Assembly (NCBI RefSeq): GCF_036324505.1
Contig: NC_086361.1
Span: 3,917,196 to 3,981,195, forward strand
Source: Eleginops maclovinus
Taxonomy: Eukaryota; Chordata; Actinopteri; Perciformes; Eleginopidae
Length of the DNA stretch: 64,000 nt
Direction of reading: 5' to 3'
In this document: piece after piece, positions 1 through 10,690 of the stretch
How the letters are laid out: each line of letters starts with the position of its first letter
How positions within the stretch are numbered: the stretch's first letter is position 1
Notes under the pieces: model-generated
The model's database searches: none
The model's input: the letters and a program-made list of their open reading frames with translations, nothing else
What the model was told of the DNA's origin: nothing
Made by a program: the position numbers and the translations under genes

Positions 1-404
1 TATATTTTATCGCTAATATTTGCTCTACTTTATGCCTTGAATCAATATATCTCATGCTCATCTTTGTATACATTTAATGAAAACAAATGTAAAGGACGCT
101 GAGATCTGAAAATTGTTGTGGAAAAGGAGTTATCAGTTGTCACATAAAGTTTAAGTGTTTGTTGAGAGGTTTAAACAAAGTATACAAGTAAACAAGGGAT
201 TTTTTCAACTTCACTGAAAGTCAAAGTTATTTCCAAAGGAAAAGGGTTACTATACCCCATGAAAAAGTTGTTCAGGCAGTAAACTCAAGCACAAATGATA
301 CATTCACACGTGAGGCACCCCTTCCCTCTTACAACCAAGTAAATCAATTCTCCTAAAATGTACATCATGATTGAAGTCCTTAAGAATAAAGATCCGTACT
401 GTAC
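1..404. other. Intron of left enpp2 copy, nothing else recognised
   Basis: A+T-rich DNA after the last visible exon of the left gene. I see no exon, repeat family or RNA gene in it. Confidence 0.5.
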
Positions 405-470
405 CTCTCATTATCAGGCAGATGCAGCCAGCTCAGGATAGTCAAAATCCTTCTCTCCAGAGGAATCATC
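405..470 (-). CDS. enpp2: enpp2 exon [22 protein letters not shown]
   Basis: This 66-nt exon has a TTTGCAG acceptor and a GTACAG donor. The peptide is very close to the ENPP2 helix that precedes the second metal site. The next exon (expected to encode YSEQPD-like residues) is not within bases 1-404, so the gene leaves the window here. Confidence 0.9.
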
Positions 471-3457
471 CTGCAAACACAAAAGGATGAATGATAGTGG
501 GGAGTCGAAGAAAGAAGAAATAATACACACTGATTATTTACAGTATATAGATCTTGAATTAATTTGTAAAAAGTAGACCCTCCTGTCTTCGTAAACAAAA
601 ATGGGAAAAAGTTAAGCTGATCTGTGTTAAATATGACACTAGAAATAAGACGTGTCCCTCGACAACCATGTTCTGATCAATAAATAAGCCAAATTATTTT
701 GTTATATTAACATATAAAATTCCTTTATGTTTTTTTCTGTCTTCTCTCCAAATATTTCTTTTTTTAAATCAGTTTTGCTCAGTGCACCAACAAGATGCTC
801 TTTGAGTCGTCAATGGCTTCTGTTGTGACTAAGAGTGGGCGGGGACTGTCCTGTGATCGTGTGTGTTTGGGTCCTTTGTCAGTCTCAGGATGTTGCCCCT
901 TGTGATCATTATGTCACTGATATGTAAATGTTTTTTGATACAAATCTGTCTTTGCACTCATTTAGGTAACAATAGAACAGGGAGACAACTGCTATGATTG
1001 AATAGAAATGTATGATGTAGTACTGTACAGTTAAAATGATACTTTGTAAATTCAACTTTTAGAATATTTAGTTGACCAAACACTGGTCTTAAAACATATT
1101 CCAGGACTAACTTAAGTACCATGGCCAGAAGAAAGAAGCTGCTTTCACTCCTTGTTTCTTTGCTGTGATCCAAATCTGTAAAACAGGAAAGAAGGAGATA
1201 ATCAGAAAGGAAATGTTGAACCTGTTAGCTTACCCCATTTTAAAGCTGTATCCTTTACATGTTGTCTCTTTCCTGTCAACCTGACATATTCTCCCATCTA
1301 CAAATCTATTCTTAGGGTACGGTCGAAGAGTCAAAAAATCAGCCCCTATCGTCTATTCCTCTCTACTATTCCTTGACCTTTTCGTGAAACGTCACGGGGT
1401 TAAGGAATAGTGGATAGGAGAATTCAAAAGGACTTAGGAAAAGAGACTGCGGTGCTTTGAGTATCCGACTGCACTTACACTATCCACATATTCATGATGC
1501 GCCAGCAGACTATTAATGTGCGTCTGCTGTGGGGGACTACCGTCTCTATAAAGCAGACTACTGAAAACACATCTACTCTGCAGCGTGCTCTCTGATGATG
1601 GTATATTCTTCATTAGGTTGGAATTTAAATAAAAAAGGAAAGTGAAATGTATGCTTGTCACCCTCACCCTCCGGTCCACACGTATTAATCCAGATGAATC
1701 CCAATACGAACGATTATATGGAAATATTTTAAAACAAATACAGATGTGTTTATTATAAACTAGTTATGCCTTAATCTATCACTTTGTATATCACAATTCT
1801 AACATGTTTTAAAACGTTTCAGAAACCCCACACAGCTCAGTAAACACTGAAATGTGGACTTTATTTGATCATTTCAGGTAAAAAGTAACGCTCATATTTC
1901 TCCTTTTGATTAATACAGTGTTGAACATTCAAAATAAAGCACTTGAGCAAGTTATGGCATAAGTTATAAACTGCTTAATAAGCACTGTAACTTTCATGAA
2001 ACGCATTTCTCCGTCACGATTGGCTGTTTCCGTGAACAGCTAAATGTTGTTTCAGGGCAAATGTTGTGGCCGCAAGGCATTGTGGGACAGCACTTTGTCC
2101 TTTCCTTTCATAAAGGAGGGCCCAGTGTTTCCTAAGCTAAAGGAGGTTATAAAGGAAGTTTCAGAGCTCCTTTCCTATCATCTAGAGCAGGGGTCTCCAA
2201 CATTTTTCCCTCTGAGCTACCTTTAGAGAATAAAAATGACGGAGAGCTACTTGTGTTTTATATCATGTGTAACATTTATTCACACGTCTCGAAATCACCC
2301 GAATGAGGTTTCGTTTGGCACAAGCATTTACGAAACATACATCCAACTCTCACTATTTGTGTAAGAACATTACAACTCAAATTAAACTCATCAATGTGTA
2401 TACATGTCAATGCCTTTCTTTCTCTTTTCAGCTATCACTGATAAGCTCACATATTTTTTGCATAACATTTACAAAACACTGACATCTAATTCTCACACTT
2501 TGTAAAAATATAAAGGTTGAACTTATCTGTTTGTGCATGCATTTCTTCACATTTTCAACTCACACCTTTGAAATTACATACGCTACTATTGATGACAAAC
2601 AATCATAACTACTTTCCTTTGTCCACACACACTTTCAGTCATTTATTCACTAGCCTACATATTCAGTAAAGCACCTTTAGTTAGTGAGATACCTGGCACT
2701 GCATGGAGCCAACAACAGAGCTGTATGCTGGAATATATTCACTTAGGTTCACTCTTATAGAGTCTTTCCAATGTTCATCTGTCAGTCTTGTTCTGAACTT
2801 AGATTTGATGACATTCATGTCAGAAAAGGAAGATTCACACAGATATGTAGACCAGAGGTGGGACCAAGTCACTGTTTGGCAAGTCCCAAGTAAGTCCCAA
2901 GTCTCAGCAGTCAAGTCCAAGTCAAGTCCCAAGTAAAGACAGAGAAGGGCAAGTCGAGTCCAAGTCCAAGTAACACCAAAGCCAAGTCGAGTCCAAGTCC
3001 AAGTCCCAAGCTTCTTCGAGTCCTGAACAAGTCATCATGTACTCTTCACTTAATAATGCCATTATCAGACTAACGATCACACAATTTCAACATATCAACC
3101 TAATCTTCAGTATTTTTTTATACATACAGATTAAACTATGCATATATTTTATATATCTGTATATACGCATGTGCCCAAAGACCTTCAAAGTATTGTGTGT
3201 GAATGGTGGGTTAGAAATGTATGAGCACGGAAGGCACCACTGTCATCCTAAAGTTGGTAAAGCGCCTTGACTAGTGAGGCATGGACTGTGTGGATGCATG
3301 TAACTGGCATTGATGCTTCAGTGGATGCCAGTTACAGTAGGTCAACATTTTGCTTAAATCACAAAGAAACCTAATATTTCAATAAAACAATGTTTAATCT
3401 GCATAACAATTAAGCAGCATGACTACACACAATGAAAGGTGCTGGGGGTAGGCGCTT

Positions 3458-3488
<31 letters not shown>

Positions 3489-3756
3489 TACACCTCCCTA
3501 ATCTTAGTTATTTGTGTACTGTATGTGAGTGTGTTCGTGTATTGTGTGTGTGTGTGTGTGTGTGTGTGAAAATAAGAAGATGTCTGATGAACTTAAGATG
3601 AATAGCATTTGTAAAGTCAACTTTGACAACAGTGTGTTCAACATCTGTGCAGAACTACAACATCTGTGCAACAGAAATCAGTACAGTTGAGAGAAAAATA
3701 CGGGTACAGTCATCAGGAACATTTATTTTTCTCTGGTTGTGCCTCCAAATGTAAGG

Positions 3757-3836
<80 letters not shown>

Positions 3837-6800
3837 GAGAGACAGAGAGAGACAGAGAGAGAGACGCAGACCAGACGGACAGCTCTCGACTAGGCTTCCC
3901 TTCCGTGGCACAATTGCATCTTTTCCGTAGATGAAATCCGGGGAAATCGTGAATATTAATGAGGGGAAACCCGGGGATTATCCAATCACGCTGGTTAGGT
4001 CCCTGATCCAATCCAAAAAGGCCAAAATCCACCACATGATTGCATTGCTCGCACTTGCCTGCCGGCTCTCTCACTTTGCGGTCTTTGGGGCTTCGCAGGT
4101 TCGCATTGCAGGGAAGGATGTCCATGATCAGGAAATTTAGCTTTTGACTCGAGGCATGTCAAGTCATTACAAGTAAAAGAGGCAAAGTCCGAGTCAAGTC
4201 TCGAGTTAATAGTATTCAAGTCCAAGTCGAGTCGTAAGTCATGCCGAATTTGATCAAGTCAAGTCTGAAGTCATTAAAATCATGACTCGAGTCTGACTCG
4301 AGTCCAAGTCATGTGACTCGAGTCCACATGTCTGATGTAGACCCAAACAAAGCAGCTGTCTTCAGAGCTGCTTGACACAGACTGGCTCAACCAAGCTCCA
4401 GAAATGTTGTGCATGCTGTTGAGATTTCAACTGGACATCATTTTGGAGGTTTAAAAGTTCCATTTCCATTTCAACAGGATCAACACAGAAAGGTTCTGCC
4501 ATCTGCCCAGAAATATCACTTATGTCTACATTCATGAATGGGTTGGCAATTAATGTCACACAGGGCCCAAGTTTCTCAAAGTCTCTGAATCTGTCTGCAA
4601 ATTCCGGGCCAAGCTTTATCAAGAGGTCACAATACTTCTCTGTGTTCAAAGCATCAGCCGCCCCTGCATGTGTTTCCAAAACCTTTGTGACAGAGGGGAA
4701 ATGCTGGAATCTTTGGGCCTTCAACTGCTGGATGAAAAGGGCCAGTTTTGCGCTGAACGCGTTAACAGCACTGATCATGTTGCAGACGTCTTTCTCTTTA
4801 CCTTGCAACTGTAAGCTCAAGTTATTCATTTTCTCAGTTACATCTGTCAAAAACGCAAGATCAAGGACCCACACTGCATCAGATAACAAGGTGTCCTCTC
4901 CCCTCTTTTCCAAGAAAATCTTGATTTCACCCAGCAAGGACAAAAAACGTTAAGTAGGGAGACCGGGTATGGTCGTAACACCACCAATTCCACCTATCAG
5001 AGATCAGATATGAGCCATGTGACAGTTTCAGTCTCCTCAGACTTCCCTTATGATCACACATAGACATTTTCAAGTCGTTGGCGCCATTTCTCCAGGAGCA
5101 AGGAGAAACATTTAAAGTCTGAGGTAAGAAAGTAACTTTGTTTAGATTTTTTTTCTAGTGCTTTTACCGTTGTAGATAAATGTTATATCAGGTCAAACTA
5201 TAGTTTCTGTAGTAAAGAATGGTGTAGCGCTCCCTTGCTAATGTCAAAGCACCATGCTAATACAGCTAGCTAAACAATGGATGAGAGTGTTGTAACACAT
5301 TTTTTGAAAGTGTTACAACCATCCCCTTACATACAAAGAAGATATTTTTGTGTTTTACACTCTGTAATTCTACAGAAAGCCTAGAACATGGGTGAGGAAA
5401 ACTAATCGTGGAGTGGATGCCAAGGTACTAAAAAGAGCAGCAGAGGAGGTTAAAAAAGGAACATCTGTCAGGGCAGTGGCAAGAAAGCATGGTATCTGCC
5501 ATGTTACCCTTCATAGATATTGGCAGAAGTTCAAACTACTTAAAGACCAGGGATCGCGGGACCTTACTCGGGTAGGATACATCAGTTCGAACAGAGTCTT
5601 CAACAGGGAGCAGGAGGAGATATTGGCAGATTATATTAACCAGGCAGCTGATACTTTGGGCTAACTCCACGCAAGGTAAGCATGATAGCTGAGAATGGTA
5701 GAATAGGCAAGAGTCAAGACCTCTTAATTTGTATTAGACCTTTCATGCAAACTCAATTTAATGTTTGTGAATGATAAATACATTTACATAAAAGCAGTGA
5801 AAAGTTAAATAAATACCAACATATGAATTTAGACATTCAGCAAAAACGTGTGTTCTAACTTAGACTTCCTGTTATGCTTTTGCATAGGTCAAAAAGTTTG
5901 CATATCAACTAGCAGTGATTTTCCAAATAAAGCATCCTGAAACCTGGGACAAGAAGCTGATGGCGGGGCCTGACTGGTTCAGCAATTTTCTGAAGCGGAA
6001 CCCCAGACTATCCATTAGGAGTCCACAGGCAACAAGCCTTTCAAGGGCCACCTCCTTCAACAGAGCAAATGTCGAGGCCTTCTTCAGTCGCCTGGGGGAG
6101 GTAATACAGAAGAACCACTTTGATGGTGCCGACATTTGGAATATGGACGAGACAGGCGTCACAACAGTGCAGGCATCATCCCGAGTGCAGGTTGTAGCCA
6201 TGACATCGGGTGAGAGAGGCACATTAGTTTCAGTTGCATACGCTGTGCAAGCTCTGGTGAATTCCATTCCTCCATTCTTTGTGTTCCCCCGAAAAAATTT
6301 AAGGAACACTTTGTACAGAGCTGGCCATTAGGAAGTGCTGGAAGTGCAAATAAATCAGGCTGGATGCAAGAGGAGGATTTCTTATCATTTTTTTGTCACT
6401 TTGTGAAACATACCAAGGTCAGTCCAGAGAAAAAGGTGTTGCTCCTGCTAGATAATCACTCCTCGCCCATCTTTGTGAGAGCCGTCAATTTTTGCAAGGG
6501 TCAGGGCATTGCTCTTACCTTTCCACCACATTGCAGCCATAAGCTCCAGCCTCTTGATCGTAGTGTGTTTGCTCCATTTAAGAAGATGGTCAACGCGGCT
6601 TGTGATGACTGGATGAGGATGAATCCAGGTAAACCGATGACAATTTATGACATTCCAGGGATTGTTAGGAACGCCCTACCCACGGCCGCAACACAAAGAA
6701 ACATTCAGGCAGGCTTCCAGTGCACAGGCATATGGCCTTACCATCCCAACATTTTTCAGGACTGTGGCTTTGCGCCCTCCCAAGTCACCGATCGTCCTGA

Positions 6801-7409
6801 CCCATCTGAGGCTTCCCTGCCGCCAGGCACCTCACCTGCTCACCTTTCGTCTGGCTCTGCTCCTCCTCCAGAGATGTCGAGCACCTCTGAGTCAATCCAA
6901 GGTCAGTTCAGTCCATCAATCATTCGGCCATTTCCAAAAGCAGGCCCAAGAAAGGAAAATGGCAAGGGTAGGAGGAAGAGGCGCTCAAAAATTCTAACCG
7001 ATACACCAGTTAAGCTGCGATTGGAAGAGGAGGACCGGCGAAAAGGGAAACATGTCAGAAAGAATATCTTGGGGGTGCAAAAGGAAAGCAGAGGAAGGTA
7101 AAAAAAAAACAGCCAAGAAAATGGTGAAAGTTGAGAACTCCTCATCAGAGGAGGAAGAAGATGTTTGTGTGGTCTGCATGGAAACCTTTCGTAATTCCAA
7201 ACCCAAAGAGGTGTGGGTAAAGTGTGTCTTGTGCAGCTTTTGGGCCCACCAGGCATGCACTCCAGGTCTGCCCAATTTGATTTGTCACCATTGTGACTCA
7301 GATTAAGGATGCATTTAATTTGTTTGGTGTTACCAAAATGTCCATGTTCATTCATTTCATCTTCATGTGTGTGACTTTTCAGCTCTCTCTCTCTCCCCGA
7401 GAGACTCAA

Positions 7410-7507
<98 letters not shown>

Positions 7508-9486
7508 TATGGTTATGCTTTTTATATTTTGTTTAAAACATTAATATGATCTTCATTCTCTATGTGAAAAATGGATTGTATGTTATACAATATATGTTGT
7601 TGAATCTATTTTCAAACCTACCCTGTTTATGCAATAAATCGGCATATCAAATGGAGTTCCATTGTTTTTCTGCATTTTGTCTACCTGTTACAACCTACCC
7701 CAATAGGTGTTACAACCATACCCGGTTTCCCCTTACCCTTACTCAGCCAATGTCAGTGTGGAGCAGGAGATCTCCATAGGCCGCAGCGCATTCCTCCAGG
7801 AATTGCTTGAAGGTCCTGTGTTGCTTAGCCTTTGCTCTGATGGAGTTGATCATCTTGATAACCGGCTTCATGACATGATCAAATCCCATGACCTTCGTGC
7901 ATAAAATCTGTTGATGAATTATGCAATGGTAGGCCAGAAATGTCGGAAACTCCGGGTCCGCTTTCGTCGGGCAATAAATCCAGAGTGACGACCTGTCATT
8001 GCTGGTGCTCCGTCAGTGGTTACTGACACCAGCTTTTCAACAGGGATCTTCTGTTCCGTGAAGGAGTTCTTCACAGCATTGTAAATATCGACTCCCCTTG
8101 TTGTAGTTTTCAATGGAAGTAAAGTCAAAAACTCCTCACACACAGTGAAATCATCACAAACCCAACGTCTCTGCTGACATCACTGAATTTAGGAACTATG
8201 CCGGTATCACGATCAATCAATTTAGACAGTCGCATAACTTGTTTAAATGATTGGCAAATAATAACCTCATGTCAGAAGGGGGCGGGATATGTGTGAATTC
8301 AATTGGATGGAAATTAGAATTGGTTTAGCAAGTGACAAATGAAATTGGCATATTATGAACATTTGTGTTTGAATGTAGAGTATTTGGCAAGCTACTTTGA
8401 AGGGGGTGGCGAGCGACTGGTAGCTCACGAGCAACGTGTTGGAGACCCCTGAACTAGAGAATTCGAACAGCTCTTATCATGGCAGCCACTTGGGTACTTC
8501 CGGGTCATTTTGCCCTGTTAGGAACCTTCCTAAGCTAAGCTGGCTATTCGACCGTACCCTTAATTTCCTCACAAGCCTACTTTGTTTGACTGCCTGGATT
8601 CCAGACATTTTGACTTCTCATAGTAGGAAACAAACAGGTGTTACTAATAACGCTTATGATGGCTCTGTTTCATTCAACTGCGACAGTGAGAGCGACAGTG
8701 AGCTAGCATGTGCAATACTATAAACCTGACATCAAAGCAGCTAAATGGAATTCAGCCTCATTCGTTTCATAGTTTACACCTGTGCTTCTTCTGATTTGGC
8801 AAGTCAAAATGTCTTCTATGTAAAAGGCATATTACTAGCATAGAAGTTTTGAGATGCTATGTGAATCCCATCTTCTCAGTCATAAATTATTTCCAAATTA
8901 CAGAACTGATTCTGAAACAATATGTACATTTTAAGTGATTAAGCGCTTTAAGGATTGTTCAATAACATCCTTTCCCCAATCACCCAAGGCGCTATGCTAA
9001 GCTTGGCTAAACTGTATGCTTAAAGCAGATCATTTCATTTTAGTCTGTCTATCAATCAAGAAAGGCTGTGAGACACAAGTCTTAGTTGAGAAGTGACTGA
9101 ACTTTTTTAGTTAGCCGGCCTTATTATAATCCAGTCACAAGCGGGTAACTAAAGTGTACTCACTGGCTGTCCGCCCCACCAGCGGTGGTTCAGTTTCTCC
9201 CTGGAGCGCAGGGTGAAGGTGGCATTAAACTTGGGATCAACCATGGTGTTTCCCACAATGCCATGAGACTCTGGGTACAGACCCTGCAAACAGATCACAT
9301 ACAGTACTTATGTTATATATCAGTCTTGCAGCAGCATCACATGCTTTGCTGTTGGACTTTTGAACAAGGCTACTAGTGTTTAATGACATAACCAGTGGTT
9401 ACTTACTGTGGCTAGGGTGTATAAATTTGGGAAAGTCTTTGTTGGGTAGACTGGTCGAATGTAGGGTGCTGACGTACCACACTCAC
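405..9486 (-). CDS. enpp2: Autotaxin-like ectonucleotide pyrophosphatase/phosphodiesterase, partial gene (4 exons in window)
   Basis: Four minus-strand exons join in phase into about 107 codons that follow vertebrate ENPP2 closely: ...[16 protein letters not shown] / [12 protein letters not shown]...HRWWGGQP / [17 protein letters not shown] / [20 protein letters not shown]. This is the phosphodiesterase domain of the secreted lysophospholipase D that makes lysophosphatidic acid. The stretch includes the catalytic threonine (PTKTFPN) and the substrate-contacting Asn of HGIVGN. Every junction has GT/AG borders. The HRWWGGQP and [11 protein letters not shown] wording fits ENPP2 better than ENPP1 or ENPP3. 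The somatomedin-B exons and the exon carrying the first metal-binding aspartate should lie to the right; they are not visible and may fall in the 500-N gap. The gene continues beyond base 1 on the left. No stop or frameshift is seen in these exons, so this copy looks functional as far as it goes. Confidence 0.9.
764..1005 (-). repeat. Intron block duplicated in inverted orientation at 31261-31500
   Basis: On the minus strand this block reads ...TTCTATTGTTACCTAAA...AATGATCACAAGG...GAGACTGA...ACAGAAGCCATTGACGACTC...GCAAAACTGATTTAAAAAAA. The same order of words appears on the plus strand at 31287-31500. Identity is roughly nine in ten by eye, and both copies diverge at the same AAAGAAAT word. 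Here it lies between the exons at 1120-1175 and 405-470. Confidence 0.9.
1120..1175 (-). CDS. enpp2: enpp2 exon [17 protein letters not shown]
   Basis: This 56-nt exon is 18 codons plus 2 nt. It follows a TTTTACAG acceptor and is followed by GTACTT. It matches the ENPP2 segment after HRWWGGQP. Its split last codon is completed by the first G of the exon at 470, giving FFWPW-MIPLERR. Confidence 0.88.
2853..4334. mobile_element. Non-autonomous hAT-type element with AAGTC-rich ends
   Basis: The ends CAGAGGTGGGACC and GTCCACATGTCTG form imperfect inverted repeats and are bordered by a perfect 8-bp duplication ATGTAGAC (2845-2852 and 4335-4342). Both ends consist of many short AAGTCCAAGTC / GACTCGAGTC words, a subterminal repeat pattern. 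The interior has GT (3541-3568) and GA (3760-3870) microsatellites and no transposase. A partial relative lies in reverse at about 50390-50985. Confidence 0.8.
3760..3870. repeat. (GA)n microsatellite
   Basis: About 110 bp of GA dinucleotides with a few GACA interruptions toward the right. It creates spurious Ser/Leu and Glu/Arg reading frames on both strands. Confidence 0.97.
5392..7306 (+). pseudogene. pogo-family transposase with C-terminal PHD-like finger, frameshifted
   Basis: The first part (5392-5675) is a psq/CENP-B-type DNA-binding domain ([20 protein letters not shown]). It needs a 1-nt shift near 5655 to read FGLTPRK. An intron 5676-5887 (GTAAGC...ATAG) follows, then [20 protein letters not shown]. 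The catalytic core shows [17 protein letters not shown] and [14 protein letters not shown] 1-nt shift near 6328 is needed to continue into [18 protein letters not shown]. The third part (7052-7306) follows an A-run and has CVVC...VKCVLC...AHQAC...CHHC, a C4HC3-like PHD pattern. At least three frame breaks make it inactive. An acidic serine-rich linker precedes the finger. Confidence 0.82.
7411..7506. repeat. (CA)n microsatellite
   Basis: About 48 uninterrupted CA repeats, in the 3' untranslated part of the pogo element. Confidence 0.98.
8563..9163. other. Intron sequence of left enpp2 copy, nothing recognised
   Basis: Unique-looking intron between the end of the Harbinger-like element and the exon at 9164. 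I find no exon or repeat family here. Confidence 0.5.
9164..9283 (-). CDS. enpp2: enpp2 exon [12 protein letters not shown]...HRWWGGQP
   Basis: This is exactly 40 codons, phase 0 at both ends, with a TTTGCAG acceptor and a GTGAGT donor. It carries the invariant [10 protein letters not shown] motif and the HRWWGGQP motif of ENPP1-3. An N-glycosylation sequon (NAT) lies in KFNATF. The intron downstream, about 8 kb, contains the nested transposons. Confidence 0.92.
9407..9486 (-). CDS. enpp2: enpp2 exon with catalytic threonine
   Basis: This 80-nt exon encodes [14 protein letters not shown] followed by [13 protein letters not shown]. The second Thr of PTKTFPN is the nucleophile of the alkaline-phosphatase-fold phosphodiesterase domain. 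The acceptor reads CCAAG and the donor GTAAGT. It begins 2 nt into a codon and ends on a full codon, which matches the start of the next exon. Confidence 0.88.
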
Positions 9487-9832
9487 CTTGGAGGAAACAT
9501 TTACATTTTAAACTTTATAAAACATACATGCATAAGCCAATGAAAATGATCATTCAAAGACCAAGCACAGAGGGATGAAGCTAGTTACTGTCATGCTGGT
9601 TCCCAGTTTGTCTTGAAAACCTTGTGCTATCGTCATTGTGGCCCAGACCTTGCAGATATGAGTATCAGAGTTTGCTGTATTTGTACACAATCAGTCGTGA
9701 TTTTATCATGCTGGGGAGACAGAGGATGATTATGATGCTGGGGCTCAAAGCCAATGGTAGATGCGGACACCAAGGGGGAGTTTAAGTAGATAAACTACAA
9801 AGTTTTATTTCTTTCGTCATGGAATCCTCACA
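9487..9832. other. Intron up to assembly gap
   Basis: No upstream enpp2 exon (expected SVDGFR motif) is visible in this stretch in either strand. It may lie in or beyond the gap. Confidence 0.5.
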
Positions 9833-10332
9833 NNNNNNNNNNNNNNNNNNNNNNNNNNNNNNNNNNNNNNNNNNNNNNNNNNNNNNNNNNNNNNNNNNNN
9901 NNNNNNNNNNNNNNNNNNNNNNNNNNNNNNNNNNNNNNNNNNNNNNNNNNNNNNNNNNNNNNNNNNNNNNNNNNNNNNNNNNNNNNNNNNNNNNNNNNNN
10001 NNNNNNNNNNNNNNNNNNNNNNNNNNNNNNNNNNNNNNNNNNNNNNNNNNNNNNNNNNNNNNNNNNNNNNNNNNNNNNNNNNNNNNNNNNNNNNNNNNNN
10101 NNNNNNNNNNNNNNNNNNNNNNNNNNNNNNNNNNNNNNNNNNNNNNNNNNNNNNNNNNNNNNNNNNNNNNNNNNNNNNNNNNNNNNNNNNNNNNNNNNNN
10201 NNNNNNNNNNNNNNNNNNNNNNNNNNNNNNNNNNNNNNNNNNNNNNNNNNNNNNNNNNNNNNNNNNNNNNNNNNNNNNNNNNNNNNNNNNNNNNNNNNNN
10301 NNNNNNNNNNNNNNNNNNNNNNNNNNNNNNNN
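9833..10332. other. Assembly gap, 500 N
   Basis: Exactly 500 Ns, the same length as the gap at 30760-31259, which indicates a fixed-length scaffolding placeholder rather than a measured distance. Confidence 0.98.
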
Positions 10333-10690
10333 TTTTTTTTTTTAAAAAAAAATTTTTCATTCTGTACTATTGTTTAACAATTATTATTATACATATCTGC
10401 CATATACATCTGTTATACATAATATATGCATCTGTACATACCTCCTCATTCAACAGTGTAAAGTATTTAAATACTTTCAATGTATTCCACATATGTATAT
10501 ATTTCACATCCTCAAATCTTTATTGTTGTTATTATAAATATTCTTCTCTCTTTTTGCACTATTTTATTTATCTTATTTGCACCATGTATGTTGAGTTGTT
10601 GGAGGAGCACGCGACATAAGATTTTCATTGCCAACATATACGTTGTATATGCTGTGCATATGACAAATAAAACCTTGAAACCTTGAAACC
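10333..10690 (+). mobile_element. LINE 3' end (CR1/L2-like)
   Basis: Only the 3' untranslated tail is present. It ends in AATAAAACCTTGAAACCTTGAAACC, here described as three copies of an 8-bp CTTGAAAC word, the short-repeat tail typical of CR1/L2-type LINEs. The words TTGCACCATGTATGTTGAG and ACATATACGTTGTATATGC recur in reverse at 36062-36180, where the element extends into coding sequence. It abuts the BEL gag at about 10690. Confidence 0.65.

Larger units (their letters stand above)
4957..7733 (+). mobile_element. pogo/Tigger-like DNA transposon
   Basis: The inverted ends share ACCGGGTATGGTYGTAACACC words (left about 4957-4983, right about 7708-7733) and are flanked by TA dinucleotides (4955-4956 and 7734-7735). 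The interior encodes a CENP-B/psq-type helix-turn-helix, a DDE_1 transposase and a C-terminal PHD-like finger on the plus strand. It inserted into the minus-strand hAT transposase gene near its LHTDI motif. Confidence 0.82.
2681..8143 (-). pseudogene. hAT transposase in three pieces
   Basis: Three minus-strand segments make one transposase of the GTF2IRD2/ZBED5-related hAT group. The first (about 8143-7745) has [37 protein letters not shown] and, in another frame, the [20 protein letters not shown] segment. The second (4943-4335) has [18 protein letters not shown] through [14 protein letters not shown], then a frame change into KTAALFGST. The third (2852-2681) has [20 protein letters not shown], the C-terminal dimerisation motif. 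The inner hAT insertion falls exactly inside the [10 protein letters not shown] join. A frame change is also needed near 7940. It cannot make a working protein. Confidence 0.8.
2188..8451 (-). mobile_element. hAT transposon (GTF2IRD2/Charlie-like transposase), split by two later insertions
   Basis: Terminal repeats CAGGGGTCTCCAAC / GTTGGAGACCCCTG are flanked by 8-bp duplications ATCTAGAG and AACTAGAG, with one mismatch. 8-bp duplications are the hAT hallmark. The coding strand is minus. A pogo element (4957-7733) and a non-autonomous hAT (2853-4334) landed inside its transposase gene. With those removed the element is about 2 kb. Confidence 0.85.
1315..8559. mobile_element. PIF/Harbinger-like non-autonomous element (outermost of nest)
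   Basis: Terminal inverted repeats GGGTACGGTCGAA (13 bp exact, then about 6 more with two mismatches) lie at 1315 and 8559 and are flanked by TTA duplications (1312-1314 and 8560-8562). A 3-bp TTA/TWA target is typical of PIF/Harbinger. After removing the hAT at 2188-8451, about 1 kb remains with no transposase, so it is a MITE-like derivative. It sits in the large intron of the left enpp2 copy. Confidence 0.7.

Noticed and set aside
3655..4225. Open frames with Ser/Leu or Glu/Arg runs on both strands
   Set aside because: Created by the (GA)n tract in a non-autonomous transposon; no domain on either side.
9782..10619. Open frames spanning the N runs
   Set aside because: Ns are read through as unknown residues; there is no coding evidence.
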